Assembly: GCF_007004545.3 (NCBI RefSeq)
Contig: NZ_CP045503.2
Coordinates: forward strand, 2,822,501-2,886,500
Length of the DNA: 64,000 bases
DNA from: Shewanella eurypsychrophilus
GTDB taxonomy: Bacteria; Pseudomonadota; Gammaproteobacteria; Enterobacterales; Shewanellaceae
Direction: 5' to 3'
Part shown: piece after piece, positions 33,077 to 42,502 of the stretch
Layout: every line of letters begins with the position of its first letter
How positions within the stretch are numbered: position 1 is the first letter of the stretch
The notes under the pieces: generated by a model
Seen by the model: only the letters and a program-made list of their open reading frames with translations
Told to the model about the DNA's origin: nothing
Database searches by the model: none
Program-made: the position numbers and the translations under genes

Positions 33077-33433
33077 TTAAATCGGTTGCCTAGCCGGACT
33101 CAGTTTAAGCCCATCATCTAATGCATTAATGGTCTGATCAATATAACCAAATAGGATATCTTGTTCGGTCATTGAAAGTGATGAGCAAGCTATATCTCGA
33201 TACATGTCTAGTGCAAGGATTTTATGGGACAAGAGGCAAGACACGTCTGAACGATCAACATTGAGGTAGTGCGCCAATAAACTACTTTGAGTTAACCGAC
33301 TTATGTCTTGAATCGTAGACTTGAGGCGATGAGCATTGGAGAATCCGACAGCTTGGTGAGCATCATCTTTTTCGCTTATCGTATTAAAATATGTGGGTTG
33401 AGAACCATTTATTTGATGTGTACATGTCTGCAT
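33077..33433 (-). CDS. Small soluble protein of unknown function
   Basis: 118 residues from the ATG at 33433, which has GAGGTGG in front; the frame opens 12 codons earlier. It looks helical and cytoplasmic, with no signal peptide, membrane helix or Cys motif beyond scattered residues. I do not recognise it. It ends at the bacterioferritin terminator and is followed upstream by a glycine-zipper gene on the same strand, about 165 bases away with its own terminator, so they are separate units. Confidence 0.6.
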   Translation of the reverse strand: MQTCTHQINGSQPTYFNTISEKDDAHQAVGFSNAHRLKSTIQDISRLTQSSLLAHYLNVDRSDVSCLLSHKILALDMYRDIACSSLSMTEQDILFGYIDQTINALDDGLKLSPARQPI

Positions 33434-33561
33434 AACCACCTCGTTGATATAACGGTATTCCGTTGACAAGGTGATTATCTAATTTATTTACTGAACCATA
33501 GCTTAACCGTATGACGTATCAGACTTTAGGTTGATAAATAAGGGTTCACATTCAAAAAAGC

Positions 33562-33585
33562 CCACGCATTTGTGGGCTTCATAAA
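33562..33585 (-). terminator. Terminator of the glycine-zipper gene
   Basis: GCCCAC pairs with GTGGGC around a short loop; on the minus strand it is followed by six U residues, just after the stop at 33598. Confidence 0.85.
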
Positions 33586-33597
33586 CGATAATTTAAA

Positions 33598-33990
33598 TTA
33601 ATTTAAAACAGTGTAACCGCGATTTATCATACAATTTTTTACTACGGTTTGTTTCTCTGCTTCATGACTCGCTTCATTTTGTCTCTTAGATCGGTTTCGA
33701 CCTAATGCCCCGCCAACGACACCAATAGCTGCGCCTGTTTTAGCACCATCAGTACCTGAGCCCCCAGAAATTGCGCCAGCTGCCGCCCCGAGTGCAGCCC
33801 CTTTCGCAGCCCCAGAGACCAAACCACCTTCTGTTTGCTTCTTTTGAGCCTGCTGGGACAGTTCAGTACATTCATGCATATCAAAGATATAGTCTTTTTC
33901 ATCCACACCGGATTTGTCGATAATAACATTCGACGCCGAAGCCGACGTGTGTAACACGAGTAAACCCACCAACAAAAATGCTTTCTTCAT
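33598..33990 (-). CDS. Glycine-zipper periplasmic protein
   Basis: 130 residues. The signal peptide MKKAFLLVGLLVLHTSASA is followed by a segment with one Cys, then a long Gly/Ala-rich glycine zipper (about 55-95: GAAKGAALGAAAGAISGG and GAAIGVVGGALG), which packs helices in or on membranes, and a basic C-terminal part with a second Cys. There is no lipobox. Such proteins are common in the outer envelope; their roles are mostly unknown. Confidence 0.8.
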   Translation of the reverse strand: MKKAFLLVGLLVLHTSASASNVIIDKSGVDEKDYIFDMHECTELSQQAQKKQTEGGLVSGAAKGAALGAAAGAISGGSGTDGAKTGAAIGVVGGALGRNRSKRQNEASHEAEKQTVVKNCMINRGYTVLN

Positions 33991-34181
33991 CAGAACACCT
34001 AATTGTAATCATATTGTTAATACAGTACTACGATCTGTATAAGTCGTAAATAGCTGAGAGTATATGGGGGAATGACTGAATGAAAACTTAACGGCACGTT
34101 ACATTGTTATGCTTAAGAAACAGATATGGGACTAGGCTAGGAATGTCACAAAATGTGGCTCACAGAGTCATGCATCGTATT

Positions 34182-34457
34182 CTAGTACCTTTTAATGCGT
34201 ACTACTTTCATTACTTCTATCTCAAATCCTGCGACTTTTTCAGTTTCTGGATAATAGGTCATGTTAACCCTATTTCCCTTCAGGCATCTAAATTTTTTGG
34301 GGCGCTTAAATTTAAAAGGTGCATCACACCCTTCTATCATTACCGTGTGTTGTACCCACTCCTCTACTTCTCTTTGAGTATGAGATATGATTTTCACGCC
34401 TTCAGAGTGAACTAAGTTATCGTGAGTGTTAAGCATTTTATCAAGATTTGATTTCAT
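34182..34457 (-). CDS. Small conserved basic protein of unknown function
   Basis: 91 residues, rich in Lys, Val and Met, with alternating strands in the second half (KIISHTQREVEEWVQHTVMIEG, then FRCLKGNRVNMTYYP and VAGFEIEVMKVVRIKR), suggesting a small beta-rich fold. No signal peptide. The opposite strand is also open but has no start signals, while this frame has GGGGGAA ahead of its ATG. Family not recognised. Confidence 0.65.
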   Translation of the reverse strand: MKSNLDKMLNTHDNLVHSEGVKIISHTQREVEEWVQHTVMIEGCDAPFKFKRPKKFRCLKGNRVNMTYYPETEKVAGFEIEVMKVVRIKRY

Positions 34458-34623
34458 TATGTTCCCCCAATTAAACAGTCATTAATAATAGCAATTGAAA
34501 TTGAATTTCGCACTAAAGTTCATAACTTCTATTAGGGTGTAAAACCTAAGCTAAACTTACATAGAAGTGCAAGATCTTTTGGCACGTAAAGTACACATAC
34601 TAACATATAATGACAGGTGATAT

Positions 34624-35775
34624 ATGCAGTCAATCTACCGTAAGTGCCTGCCGAGTATGCTAATATTATTCATTATCCCATTATTCTTTATTTCTTCGCA
34701 ATCTATTTCACATGAAATACATAAACATCAAACCCTTAGAGTTCTGACTTGGGAAGGCTATGTTACTGACGCGGATGTGCTTGAGGTGAATAAACTGCTT
34801 GAGGAAAGCGGCTACCACTATAAAGTAGAAATTATATTGCCTTATGCCCAGGGCGCCGAACAGATGTTTGACCTCATTCGAGCAAAGCAATGTGATGTTG
34901 CATTCCTAACGCTTTTTTTCATTAAGATGCAAAAAGAGCGTACGGCCAAATTATTACAAGAGATTAATACCAATTCTCCACGACTTTCCAATTATAAGCA
35001 TATCTACCCTAACCTGACTGGGCTTGAAATGGGAATGAACAGTTTAAATCAGCCTTTATACATTCCATGGGGAGGTGGTATTTATGGGTTTTACATCAAC
35101 AAAGATAAAGTCCCAGATGATAAGATCCCAACTTCTATCAATGCTTTATGGGAAGACGAGTGGCATAGAAAATTCTCTCTGAATCAATCTCAACAATGGT
35201 ACAACTTAGGCTTAGCCTTCATGAGTCAAGGGCTGTCACCTTTCTATATGTACGAAGCAATAGTAGAGGGTGACCGAAACAAGGTTAGAGAATTGTCTAA
35301 GCCAAATAGCATGCTACAACATAGATTATCTGAACTGTATTTATCGGCAGGAGGGTTTTGGAAAACGTCACCAGAGTTTAATAATAATTTGCTTATTATT
35401 AGCAGTTGGGGGCCTGAAATCCATGCAGAAAATGCCAAGGGGGCTAACTGGCAGCTAATCGATTTTGATGAGGGACACATGGCGTGGTTGGATACGATTA
35501 ACTTTGTTAAGGGGCTGGAAGGTGAGAAACTCGAGGCCGCTGAAATATTCGCCAATTACTTTATAGGAAAACAAGTACAGAGTAGAGTTGCCAATGAGTT
35601 ATCTATGGTTCCAGTTTCTAAGCTAGCGCCCATAAATCCATTATTAGGCGGCGCTCAAGAAATATTCAAAGAGAATATGTTTGTTCCACCCTATAATTAC
35701 AGTTCATATGAACTCATGAAGAAAATGACCGATAAAGCAAGCTTAGCGGTCGAACACTCTAAAAAGAACCCATAA
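34624..35775 (+). CDS. PotD-like periplasmic solute-binding protein
   Basis: 383 residues with a signal peptide (about 1-29). The mature protein begins LRVLTWEGYV, the standard opening of the spermidine/putrescine-binding PotD/PotF group (LYLYNWSEYI in PotF), and continues through two alpha/beta lobes. There are no transporter permease or ATPase genes nearby, so it either serves a distant transporter or acts as a sensor input. The convergent neighbour, 4 bases away, is an amine-type oxidoreductase, which fits a polyamine theme. Confidence 0.8.
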   Translation: MQSIYRKCLPSMLILFIIPLFFISSQSISHEIHKHQTLRVLTWEGYVTDADVLEVNKLLEESGYHYKVEIILPYAQGAEQMFDLIRAKQCDVAFLTLFFIKMQKERTAKLLQEINTNSPRLSNYKHIYPNLTGLEMGMNSLNQPLYIPWGGGIYGFYINKDKVPDDKIPTSINALWEDEWHRKFSLNQSQQWYNLGLAFMSQGLSPFYMYEAIVEGDRNKVRELSKPNSMLQHRLSELYLSAGGFWKTSPEFNNNLLIISSWGPEIHAENAKGANWQLIDFDEGHMAWLDTINFVKGLEGEKLEAAEIFANYFIGKQVQSRVANELSMVPVSKLAPINPLLGGAQEIFKENMFVPPYNYSSYELMKKMTDKASLAVEHSKKNP

Positions 35776-35779
35776 AAAA

Positions 35780-37138
35780 TTACCCATATCTATCCCTAAG
35801 CCAACCATAGTGATAATAGCCCCACTGACCCAGTCTACGAATTCTTGCCATCGGAAAATTGGGTAAGGCTTGTTGGTACAAAGGCAAATTGGGCACTTGT
35901 CGTCCTGCAATTCCTTGTGCTAAGCGAAAGGCGGCTTGTGCACTGAATGAGACTCCTGAACCACAATACCCAAGGCTGTAGCCAACGCCTCCTTTGTGAT
36001 ACACATGGGGCATATCGTCAAGTGCTGCAGCAATCCAGCCAGTCCAGTTATAGGCAACAGATACCTTGTCCAAAGCAGGAAAGCATTGGTCTAATGCGTA
36101 TTTTAATCTCATGCCATATTTAGGGTTTGCACCATCTTTACCATATATCGCTCCTCTACCACCAAATAACAATCGATTATCCGGTAGCAAACGGTAGTAA
36201 TACTTTAAAATACGAGTGTCCATCGTGACTTGATGAGTGGCTAAGCCGGTGCGAACCAACTGCTCAGCAGTGAGAGGTTCAGTGACGATAATATTACTTA
36301 AGATAGGCAAAAACTTGTTGTCTATTCTAGCGTTGAACGTCTTAGGCGAATAGGCGTTACCGGCGGTGATGACCTGTTTAGCAACCACTTCACCACCTGG
36401 GGTGATTAACCTGTGTTTGCCCTCTTCTTCAATCCATTGGTTTACGCAAGTATTCTCATAAATACGCACTCCCAAGCGTTCAACCATCTGCTTATAGCCT
36501 AGTAGCAACTTTAAAGGGTTAATGCCAAAACCATCCTCTAAACGCAATGCGCCGTAAGCTTGATTATTTACCATATATTTATCCGACAACTGATCGACGG
36601 TGATTATTTCAGCCTTACCTCCCAGCTGCTCTTCGATAAATAAGGCAGATTGCTTTAATTGGTTCAAAGCCTTTGGAGTGTGAGCAACTTTTAAATACCC
36701 CTTCTCTTGAGGCTCGCAATCAATATTGTGCTCACCGATAAGCTCACTGACCCTGGCAACGGCTTGCGTGTATTCGTTATATATCCCCTGAGCAGTATGT
36801 AGATCCCATCGCTTCGCCATGTGGCCATAACCAAGACGACCAGAGCCTTTGAGAACAAAACCAGCATTTCTACCACTGGCACCAAAACCAATCTGATTAG
36901 CCTCTAATACCGTCGCGTGAATATCGAACTCACTAGCTAAATAATAGGCAGTTAATAACCCAGTGTAACCTCCCCCTATGATTGCGACATCAGTTTGTGT
37001 GTTCCCTTTCAGCGCAGTATTAACCTTGGGCTGTTCAATCAGTGTATTGGCCCAATAAGAGTTTGGCCAACTAAGGCCTTCGGGAGTCTCTGCGACAAGG
37101 GGATCAAATTGAGAGTGGCACGCTTGATTCGGCGTCAT
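35780..37138 (-). CDS. FAD-dependent amine oxidoreductase (PuuB-like, DAO family)
   Basis: 452 residues. The FAD-binding GGGYTG loop is in TDVAIIGGGYTGLLTAYYLA (about 50-68), and the second FAD region contains GYCGSGVSFSAQAAFRLAQ near the C-terminus. The N-terminal SYWANTL and this arrangement match gamma-glutamylputrescine oxidoreductase and related amine oxidases. It may oxidise a polyamine or an N-methyl amino acid. It lies next to a PotD-like binding protein and an acetyltransferase, together hinting at amine catabolism. Confidence 0.85.
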   Translation of the reverse strand: MTPNQACHSQFDPLVAETPEGLSWPNSYWANTLIEQPKVNTALKGNTQTDVAIIGGGYTGLLTAYYLASEFDIHATVLEANQIGFGASGRNAGFVLKGSGRLGYGHMAKRWDLHTAQGIYNEYTQAVARVSELIGEHNIDCEPQEKGYLKVAHTPKALNQLKQSALFIEEQLGGKAEIITVDQLSDKYMVNNQAYGALRLEDGFGINPLKLLLGYKQMVERLGVRIYENTCVNQWIEEEGKHRLITPGGEVVAKQVITAGNAYSPKTFNARIDNKFLPILSNIIVTEPLTAEQLVRTGLATHQVTMDTRILKYYYRLLPDNRLLFGGRGAIYGKDGANPKYGMRLKYALDQCFPALDKVSVAYNWTGWIAAALDDMPHVYHKGGVGYSLGYCGSGVSFSAQAAFRLAQGIAGRQVPNLPLYQQALPNFPMARIRRLGQWGYYHYGWLRDRYG

Positions 37139-37235
37139 AGTAGAACCTAAAGGTAATCATGTTAAACACACAGGTAAATAGAAGGAAACGACAGCTAAAT
37201 AATTGTCATATACTTTTATAGATAAAGTTAATCAA

Positions 37236-37790
37236 TCATTTGAAAATAAGTAACATTTCACAGGCTGTGCAATGGCAGTCTGCACCACAAATAACACAGA
37301 TATAATCAGGATGCTCTAGGGTGTCATTCCAACGTTCAGCGTGCTCTTTAATTAACATACCGCCCGCTTTCGTAAAGTACTTCACTGCAGAATTATTGGG
37401 ACTTTGCTTCCAAAGATGGCTTACCCCGGCTTTTGCACCTTGATGTTTAGTCGCAGCAATAGAGGCCCTTAGTAACTTACCTCCGATCCCCATTCCCCTG
37501 AAACTTTCTTCGACGGTATTACACTTAAAATAACAAACATGTGCTAAATCTATCCCCCATGCATCTGGTGTGCACCATTTATCTGTCTGCCAGTTACCAG
37601 GGGCAAAAGTCAGTCGAAACCCAACCAGTTTACCCTCTTGATGTGCTACAAAGTTAGCGTTGATATCATCTTTAAAGCCTTTTAAATATAGGGCCTCCAA
37701 AGATGAATGGTCTAAATAACCAGCGCCATGCACATGGTTACCTAATCGGATCACATCATCGAAATGTTCTGGGCTTAAAGTCTGGATCAT
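37236..37790 (-). CDS. GNAT-family acetyltransferase
   Basis: 184 residues. The acetyl-CoA loop is in EESFRGMGIGGKLLRASI (R-G-x-G-I-G form of Q/R-x2-G-x-G/A), followed by the typical helix and NNSAVKYFTKAGG. The C-terminal CVICGADCHCTACE is a Cys-rich tail with four to six Cys residues, unusual for GNAT enzymes, and may bind metal. Substrate unknown. It is on the same strand as the amine oxidoreductase, about 100 bases upstream of it. Confidence 0.82.
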   Translation of the reverse strand: MIQTLSPEHFDDVIRLGNHVHGAGYLDHSSLEALYLKGFKDDINANFVAHQEGKLVGFRLTFAPGNWQTDKWCTPDAWGIDLAHVCYFKCNTVEESFRGMGIGGKLLRASIAATKHQGAKAGVSHLWKQSPNNSAVKYFTKAGGMLIKEHAERWNDTLEHPDYICVICGADCHCTACEMLLIFK

Positions 37791-37945
37791 AGCTCTCTCC
37801 TGGAATTCATAAAGGATAAGCTAAACAAAAAATTGGGATAAGTACATAGTGAAGCAAAAATCTCAGTTTTATACAGGCTTTATCAAATCACTATTTCCCT
37901 GTAACGTACTGGCCAGTATAAAAAGAAGATGGGGAAATCTTTCAA

Positions 37946-39640
37946 ATGAAAAAGACATTATTATCCATAGCGCTATTAGCAGCGTTAGCGGCTTGTTCTC
38001 ATGAAGTAGAAATGAGTCATAGCCAGCCAGGTTCATCTGCAGCTATCAATGAAAATTCGTCGATAAAAGCCAAAGAAACCTATCAAGCCATGCTAGATCA
38101 ATTCGTATCAATAGATATGCAGGCTGATCTTTCTAACTTAAGCATCCTTGATAAACAAGTTCTTCGAAAGCTCATTGCTGTGGCTGATATTCTTGATGCT
38201 GTTTATTTACGCCAAACCTTTGAGGCTAATGCGGAAATTAGATCGAGTATTGAACAAGCTAAATTACCCAATACAGAGCAATTACTTTCCCTCTACGATC
38301 TACACTATGGACCATGGGATACATTAAACGCAGACCAAGCATTCTTTGGTGATATCCCTCGACCAGATGGCGCTGGTGTGTATCCGGTAGATATGACTAA
38401 AGAAGAGTTCAATCAATGGATAGTTGACCATCCAGAAGATGAGGCAGCCTTTAAAAGCGGCTATACCGTGATTAAACGCCAGGGAGACAGACTCATTGCA
38501 GTGCCTTATAGTCAAATGTATGCCAAAGAGATGAAGCAAGCAGCACGACTCATGCGTGAAGCTTCCGAGTTAACTCAAGATAAAAGCTTAAAGACATTCC
38601 TATCCAAACGAGCCGACGCTTTTTTGAATGATGAGTACCGTGATTCAGAAATGGCGTGGATGGATCTCGACGGTAGCTTAGAAGTTGCGATTGGGCCTTA
38701 TGAAACTTATACCGATAAATTGTTCGGCTATAAAACATTTTTTGAAGCCTTTATTACCGTACGAAACCCAGAAGACAGCGCTAAATTAGACATTTACAAG
38801 AAATACCTCAAAGAGATGGAGTTGAATTTACCCATTCCAGAGCAGCATAAGAATTTACAACGAGGTTCAGAGTCTCCTATTTCAGTCGTCGATCAAGTTG
38901 CTGGAGGCGGTGACAATAAGCCAGCAGTACAAACTACCGCATTCAATTTACCCAATGATGAATATGTACGAGAAGTCAAAGGCAGTAAAAAAGTGATGCT
39001 TAAGAATGTTCTCAACGCTAAGTACAATGCTGTCATGAAGCCTATCTCTGAGCTTATTATTGCTCAAGATCAACAAGCACTTTTAATGGAAAGTTACTTT
39101 TTTAACGAAACACTTTTTCATGAGTTATCCCATGGATTAGGACCTGGAACGATTATTAAAGACGGTAAAACAACCACCGTTGCAGAACAGCTGCAAGAAA
39201 CTTACTCAAAAATTGAAGAAGGTAAAGCAGATGTTATGGGGGCATACAACATGCTCTTCTTAATGGAGAAAGGTCAATTGCCACTGGCTGAAAAGAACAA
39301 CATGTTAGTGACATATTTTGCCGGGTTATTTCGTTCTATGCGATTTGGTGTTCATGAAGCGCACGGTGCAGGTGCCGCTTTTCAATATAATTACTTCAAA
39401 GAAAAACAAGCGTTTAGCTTCGATTCCACGACACAAAGATATACTGTTGATTTCGACAAAATGACCCTGTCTATTACAGAGCTGGTCAATGAGGTGTGTA
39501 TGATCCAAGCGCTTGGGGATTATCAAGCGTCAAAAGATTTCCTCAACAAGTATGCCGTAATGGCAAAAGAAGTCGCTGACTTAAATATCAAGATGGCGTT
39601 TATTCCTACCGATATTAGACCCAATTACCCAAAGATCTAG
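37946..39640 (+). CDS. M49-like (dipeptidyl-peptidase III-related) zinc lipoprotein
   Basis: 564 residues with a lipoprotein signal ending AAC (Cys at about 17). The zinc site is H392-E393-L-S-H396 with GLGPG after it and the third ligand in KIEEGKADVMG (Glu424 or 425). Classical DPP III has HEXXGH; this shorter HEXXH form with GLGPG occurs in the bacterial and plant relatives of DPP III. It should be an envelope-anchored peptidase. It stands alone, with a terminator-like hairpin after it. Confidence 0.83.
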   Translation: MKKTLLSIALLAALAACSHEVEMSHSQPGSSAAINENSSIKAKETYQAMLDQFVSIDMQADLSNLSILDKQVLRKLIAVADILDAVYLRQTFEANAEIRSSIEQAKLPNTEQLLSLYDLHYGPWDTLNADQAFFGDIPRPDGAGVYPVDMTKEEFNQWIVDHPEDEAAFKSGYTVIKRQGDRLIAVPYSQMYAKEMKQAARLMREASELTQDKSLKTFLSKRADAFLNDEYRDSEMAWMDLDGSLEVAIGPYETYTDKLFGYKTFFEAFITVRNPEDSAKLDIYKKYLKEMELNLPIPEQHKNLQRGSESPISVVDQVAGGGDNKPAVQTTAFNLPNDEYVREVKGSKKVMLKNVLNAKYNAVMKPISELIIAQDQQALLMESYFFNETLFHELSHGLGPGTIIKDGKTTTVAEQLQETYSKIEEGKADVMGAYNMLFLMEKGQLPLAEKNNMLVTYFAGLFRSMRFGVHEAHGAGAAFQYNYFKEKQAFSFDSTTQRYTVDFDKMTLSITELVNEVCMIQALGDYQASKDFLNKYAVMAKEVADLNIKMAFIPTDIRPNYPKI

Positions 39641-40067
39641 TGATACCATTTCCATTAATCACTCCCCCTTTAATCATCAATGGTTGAGGGGGGTTTATGT
39701 TATACCAGTTCCATTAAATAAGTGATCATTCATCGGGAGTTAAAAATGCTGTAAGCAAGTAAGGGGATTGAAGCTAATAGTTATTCTACATCGAAAGCCA
39801 CTTGCGAAGCATAAAGTGTTTTTAAACCCGCACTACGTGAGCTTCTCAGGACTTCCACTTCAGCGTTGCATTGCCTTAAAAGGGAATAACCATTTCCTCA
39901 GCAATGCGTCTTGAATTAAAAGCCCTGAGAAAGCTCTGAATAGATCATATATTTAATGGAATTGGTATTATTAACAGGATATGAAATCGAGTGAAACCAT
40001 TGGAGCATTTGTTAACTAGAGGTTATCATTCCTAGCATATAGTTGAATATAAAGGATTAGATTATCA
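39641..40067. other. Intergenic region with terminator and MITE-like element
   Basis: After the peptidase stop there is a solo end-like sequence ATACCATTTCCATTAATCAC (39644-39663), a C-run/G-run hairpin (39663-39694) likely to terminate transcription, and the 268-bp inverted-repeat element listed separately. No gene was found. Confidence 0.6.
39701..39968. mobile_element. MITE-like element with 19-bp terminal inverted repeats
   Basis: The left end ATACCAGTTCCATTAAATA (39702-39720) and the right end read in reverse ATACCAATTCCATTAAATA (39950-39968) differ at one position; the similarity continues weakly inward (TGATC). The 268-bp interior codes for nothing evident. Both ends abut TA, which suits a TA target as used by Tc1/mariner-type or related elements. 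A partial end sits at 39644. No transposase is in the window. Confidence 0.7.
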
Positions 40068-41129
40068 ATGGAACAGCTGCCACAAAAAGATACTGGCACA
40101 CGCTATAGAAAAGCCATCAATGCGCCAAGAAAGTTGTTTGTCATCGCCTATGAACTCTTCAGCAAAATTATCAGTTCAATTGGTGGCGTACTTTCAAGAC
40201 TCACTTCTGCTCAGAAGCTTTATTTGGTTGCACTCACTTTACTCGGAGTTTCAGATAACTTAGGCCTGGTAGCCATCATTACCATATTTGCTTTAGTGTT
40301 GGAGTTTTGGCCTCTATTTGAACGAATATGGCATACCTTGTCAGGCAAAGCGGTATTGCTACTCTTTTATGCCGTTATTGCTAATTTTGCCATTGCCGGT
40401 GCTGCATCAGTGGTAAACGAAGTCGTCGGCGTTGCAACAACCCATTTCTCTTATACTCATAATTTCGCGATTTTACTCTACCTGCCTGCTTGGATTATCG
40501 CCATGACGGCACTGGCTATTTTGTTATTGCAAGTGGCCGTCCCGTTTTACTTAGCAGGCCTGCTACTTTTAAAACCATTCGGAGTCAAAGGATTAAGGCT
40601 GATTAATCATAATTACTTTCGGTTTACGACTATGATTATCCGTTTTATTCTCTCAAGTGTCGTCCTATATCATCTCGTGTTGATTGCTAGTTTAGATGAT
40701 GAATTATCCACTGATCTTAATGACCCTGACGGCATCGTTAATCAGGAGCTTAATGAAGCAGATAAAGCTGAGTTAGCTCGAGAGCTGAAAAATATAAATC
40801 GTGATCTCGAGACTAACCAGCAAGATGATGAAGTCACCTTAGGTTTGTCTTTCGCTACGGACGAAAGTAAGAAGCTACAAGAGGAGTTTTATAAAGATGT
40901 ACGGTCTAACTATGAAAATAAAGTAAGGACATTTATCGCCCAGTTTGCCTATCATCTCGAGTCTGATAGCCGCTCACGTTGCGCGATAACTGAAGGAGCC
41001 AATATCGTCGAACTCAATGATTATGAAATTGTAGAGATAAGAAAAGATAAGTCCGCAGAATACGGTTTTACTTTCGAGGTTAAAAAGTGTGTATCCCCTG
41101 CTTTTCCAGCTATTGTATCGAAAACATAA
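40068..41129 (+). CDS. Integral membrane protein of unknown function
   Basis: 353 residues. About four or five membrane helices between residues 45 and 215 (for instance LYLVALTLLGV, AVLLLFYAVIANFAIAGAA, IIAMTALAILLLQVAVPFYL), followed by a soluble, highly charged, helical part (about 220-320) with DDELSTDLNDPDG and a long acidic/coiled segment, and a short C-terminal domain with two Cys residues. No family is recognised. It stands alone between an inverted-repeat element and a strong terminator. Confidence 0.7.
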   Translation: MEQLPQKDTGTRYRKAINAPRKLFVIAYELFSKIISSIGGVLSRLTSAQKLYLVALTLLGVSDNLGLVAIITIFALVLEFWPLFERIWHTLSGKAVLLLFYAVIANFAIAGAASVVNEVVGVATTHFSYTHNFAILLYLPAWIIAMTALAILLLQVAVPFYLAGLLLLKPFGVKGLRLINHNYFRFTTMIIRFILSSVVLYHLVLIASLDDELSTDLNDPDGIVNQELNEADKAELARELKNINRDLETNQQDDEVTLGLSFATDESKKLQEEFYKDVRSNYENKVRTFIAQFAYHLESDSRSRCAITEGANIVELNDYEIVEIRKDKSAEYGFTFEVKKCVSPAFPAIVSKT

Positions 41130-41160
41130 TCAGCAAATTAACTCATACTTGCCGGTAAAA

Positions 41161-41190
41161 AACGTTAACAGTCTGACTGTTAACGTTTTT
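41161..41190. terminator. Terminator, 12-bp perfect stem
   Basis: AACGTTAACAGT-CTG-ACTGTTAACGTT with A-run before and T-run after, between two convergent genes; works in both directions. Confidence 0.9.
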
Positions 41191-41212
41191 ATGAATTATG
41201 CATGCTCGATCC

Positions 41213-41908
41213 CTACCAAGGGATCTCTTGCCCCTTATAGTCGAAAAACATGCCAGTTTGCGTCATATCTAAATGGTCTAAAACTGTTTTCAACCCGGTG
41301 ACTGATTCGTCAACGTCAATCAATCCATTGGGACCACCCATCTCGGTTCTGACCCAACCAGGGTGAAGCGCGATAACACTTATTTCATCTTCAAATAGAT
41401 CAACCGCTAAACTTTTTACCACAGAATTTACAGCGGCCTTAGACGAACGGTATAGATAAGCACCGCCACTGCTGTTATCAGTCATGCTGCCCATCTTTGA
41501 TGACAGTACCGCAAAACACGATGATTTAGCACGTTTTAAGTGTGGCCTGAAAGCCTCTAACAATTTCAATGGCGCGATTGAATTAATTTCAAACACTTTA
41601 CGCCACTCATCAACGGGTGTACTTCCAAGCATGCCACCTTTTGGACCATAATAGCCCGCATTATTGATCAACAGATCGATAGGCTCTTCTGTCAGGTTCG
41701 CAGCCAACAGTTCAACCGACTCATAATCTGTGACATCGAGTTGAAAGATAGATAAAGCGTCAAATTGCTGGAGCAAATCAGTTAACTCTTGTGCCTGTTC
41801 TGGTTCTCTACAACATGCGGTCACGATCCAACCATCATTGAGATATTGCTTAACCATGGTGAGACCAAGTCCACGATTCGCGCCGGTGATAAACAGATGT
41901 TTAGCCAT
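41213..41908 (-). CDS. Short-chain dehydrogenase/reductase
   Basis: 231 residues. Cofactor motif TGANRGLG at 8-15, NNAG near 85, and the catalytic YRSSK with an upstream Ser, then LHPGWVRTEMGG. The basic residues after the glycine motif suggest NADP. The protein resembles C-factor-like SDRs such as CsgA, though the substrate cannot be read from the sequence. It is 18 bases downstream of a small gene on the same strand and probably in operon with it. Confidence 0.88.
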   Translation of the reverse strand: MAKHLFITGANRGLGLTMVKQYLNDGWIVTACCREPEQAQELTDLLQQFDALSIFQLDVTDYESVELLAANLTEEPIDLLINNAGYYGPKGGMLGSTPVDEWRKVFEINSIAPLKLLEAFRPHLKRAKSSCFAVLSSKMGSMTDNSSGGAYLYRSSKAAVNSVVKSLAVDLFEDEISVIALHPGWVRTEMGGPNGLIDVDESVTGLKTVLDHLDMTQTGMFFDYKGQEIPW

Positions 41909-41926
41909 TAATGTTCAACCTTAAAC

Positions 41927-42286
41927 TTACGTCGTTATTTTTGAAAGGAACTCATCTATCATCACAGATAATTGTTCATGAAAGTGCTCTTCAAAATCAT
42001 CGAGATCACAGTCAAAATGGGCAAGGTACTGAGCAGCCTTGTCATGATTTAACTGTTTTTTATTAACAGAATATTGCATTTCGGCCAATGATTTATCGTA
42101 ACGCGGGAGCGGTAGCCAAATAATAAAATTACCATCGACTCGTTTCAACTCTTGATTAGCAAAGCGGCAGAAATCCTCGATATGATCTAAGCCCTTAGGT
42201 CCTAAACAGCCAGGTTCTATTCTGCATAATACTGTGATCTTTTTTTCTTTCGGTAATTCAACGGATTTGGGCATAACCTTTACCAT
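41927..42286 (-). CDS. Conserved small soluble protein of unknown function
   Basis: 119 residues with a striking N-terminal motif RIEPGCLGPKGLDHIEDFC containing two Cys residues, and a helical acidic C-terminal half (CDLDDFEEHFHEQLSVMIDEFL). No signal peptide or membrane helix. It may begin at the fifth codon (MPKSVE), preceded by AAAGG. I do not recognise a named family. It lies directly upstream of the SDR gene, so a joint role is plausible. Confidence 0.65.
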   Translation of the reverse strand: MVKVMPKSVELPKEKKITVLCRIEPGCLGPKGLDHIEDFCRFANQELKRVDGNFIIWLPLPRYDKSLAEMQYSVNKKQLNHDKAAQYLAHFDCDLDDFEEHFHEQLSVMIDEFLSKITT

Positions 42287-42502
42287 ATTTATTTCTTCTA
42301 ATAATTATAACGCCTTTGATTTAAAACGTTACCATATTGGTCGTAAGCAGATATTTTAGCTGATATAAACTTAAAATTCAGATGGATAAATCGTACCGCT
42401 ATATCACTTTTTATCTACTAAATTATTCAAGTAAGTTTAACACTGGAATCGAACCAATATAGCGTGTATACAATATACCAACAAAAATAAAAGAGTGCTC
42501 AC

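Noticed and set aside
34104..34415. Plus-strand reading of 103 codons
   Set aside because: It is antisense to the small protein at 34182-34457, which has the better start signal and more ordinary composition.
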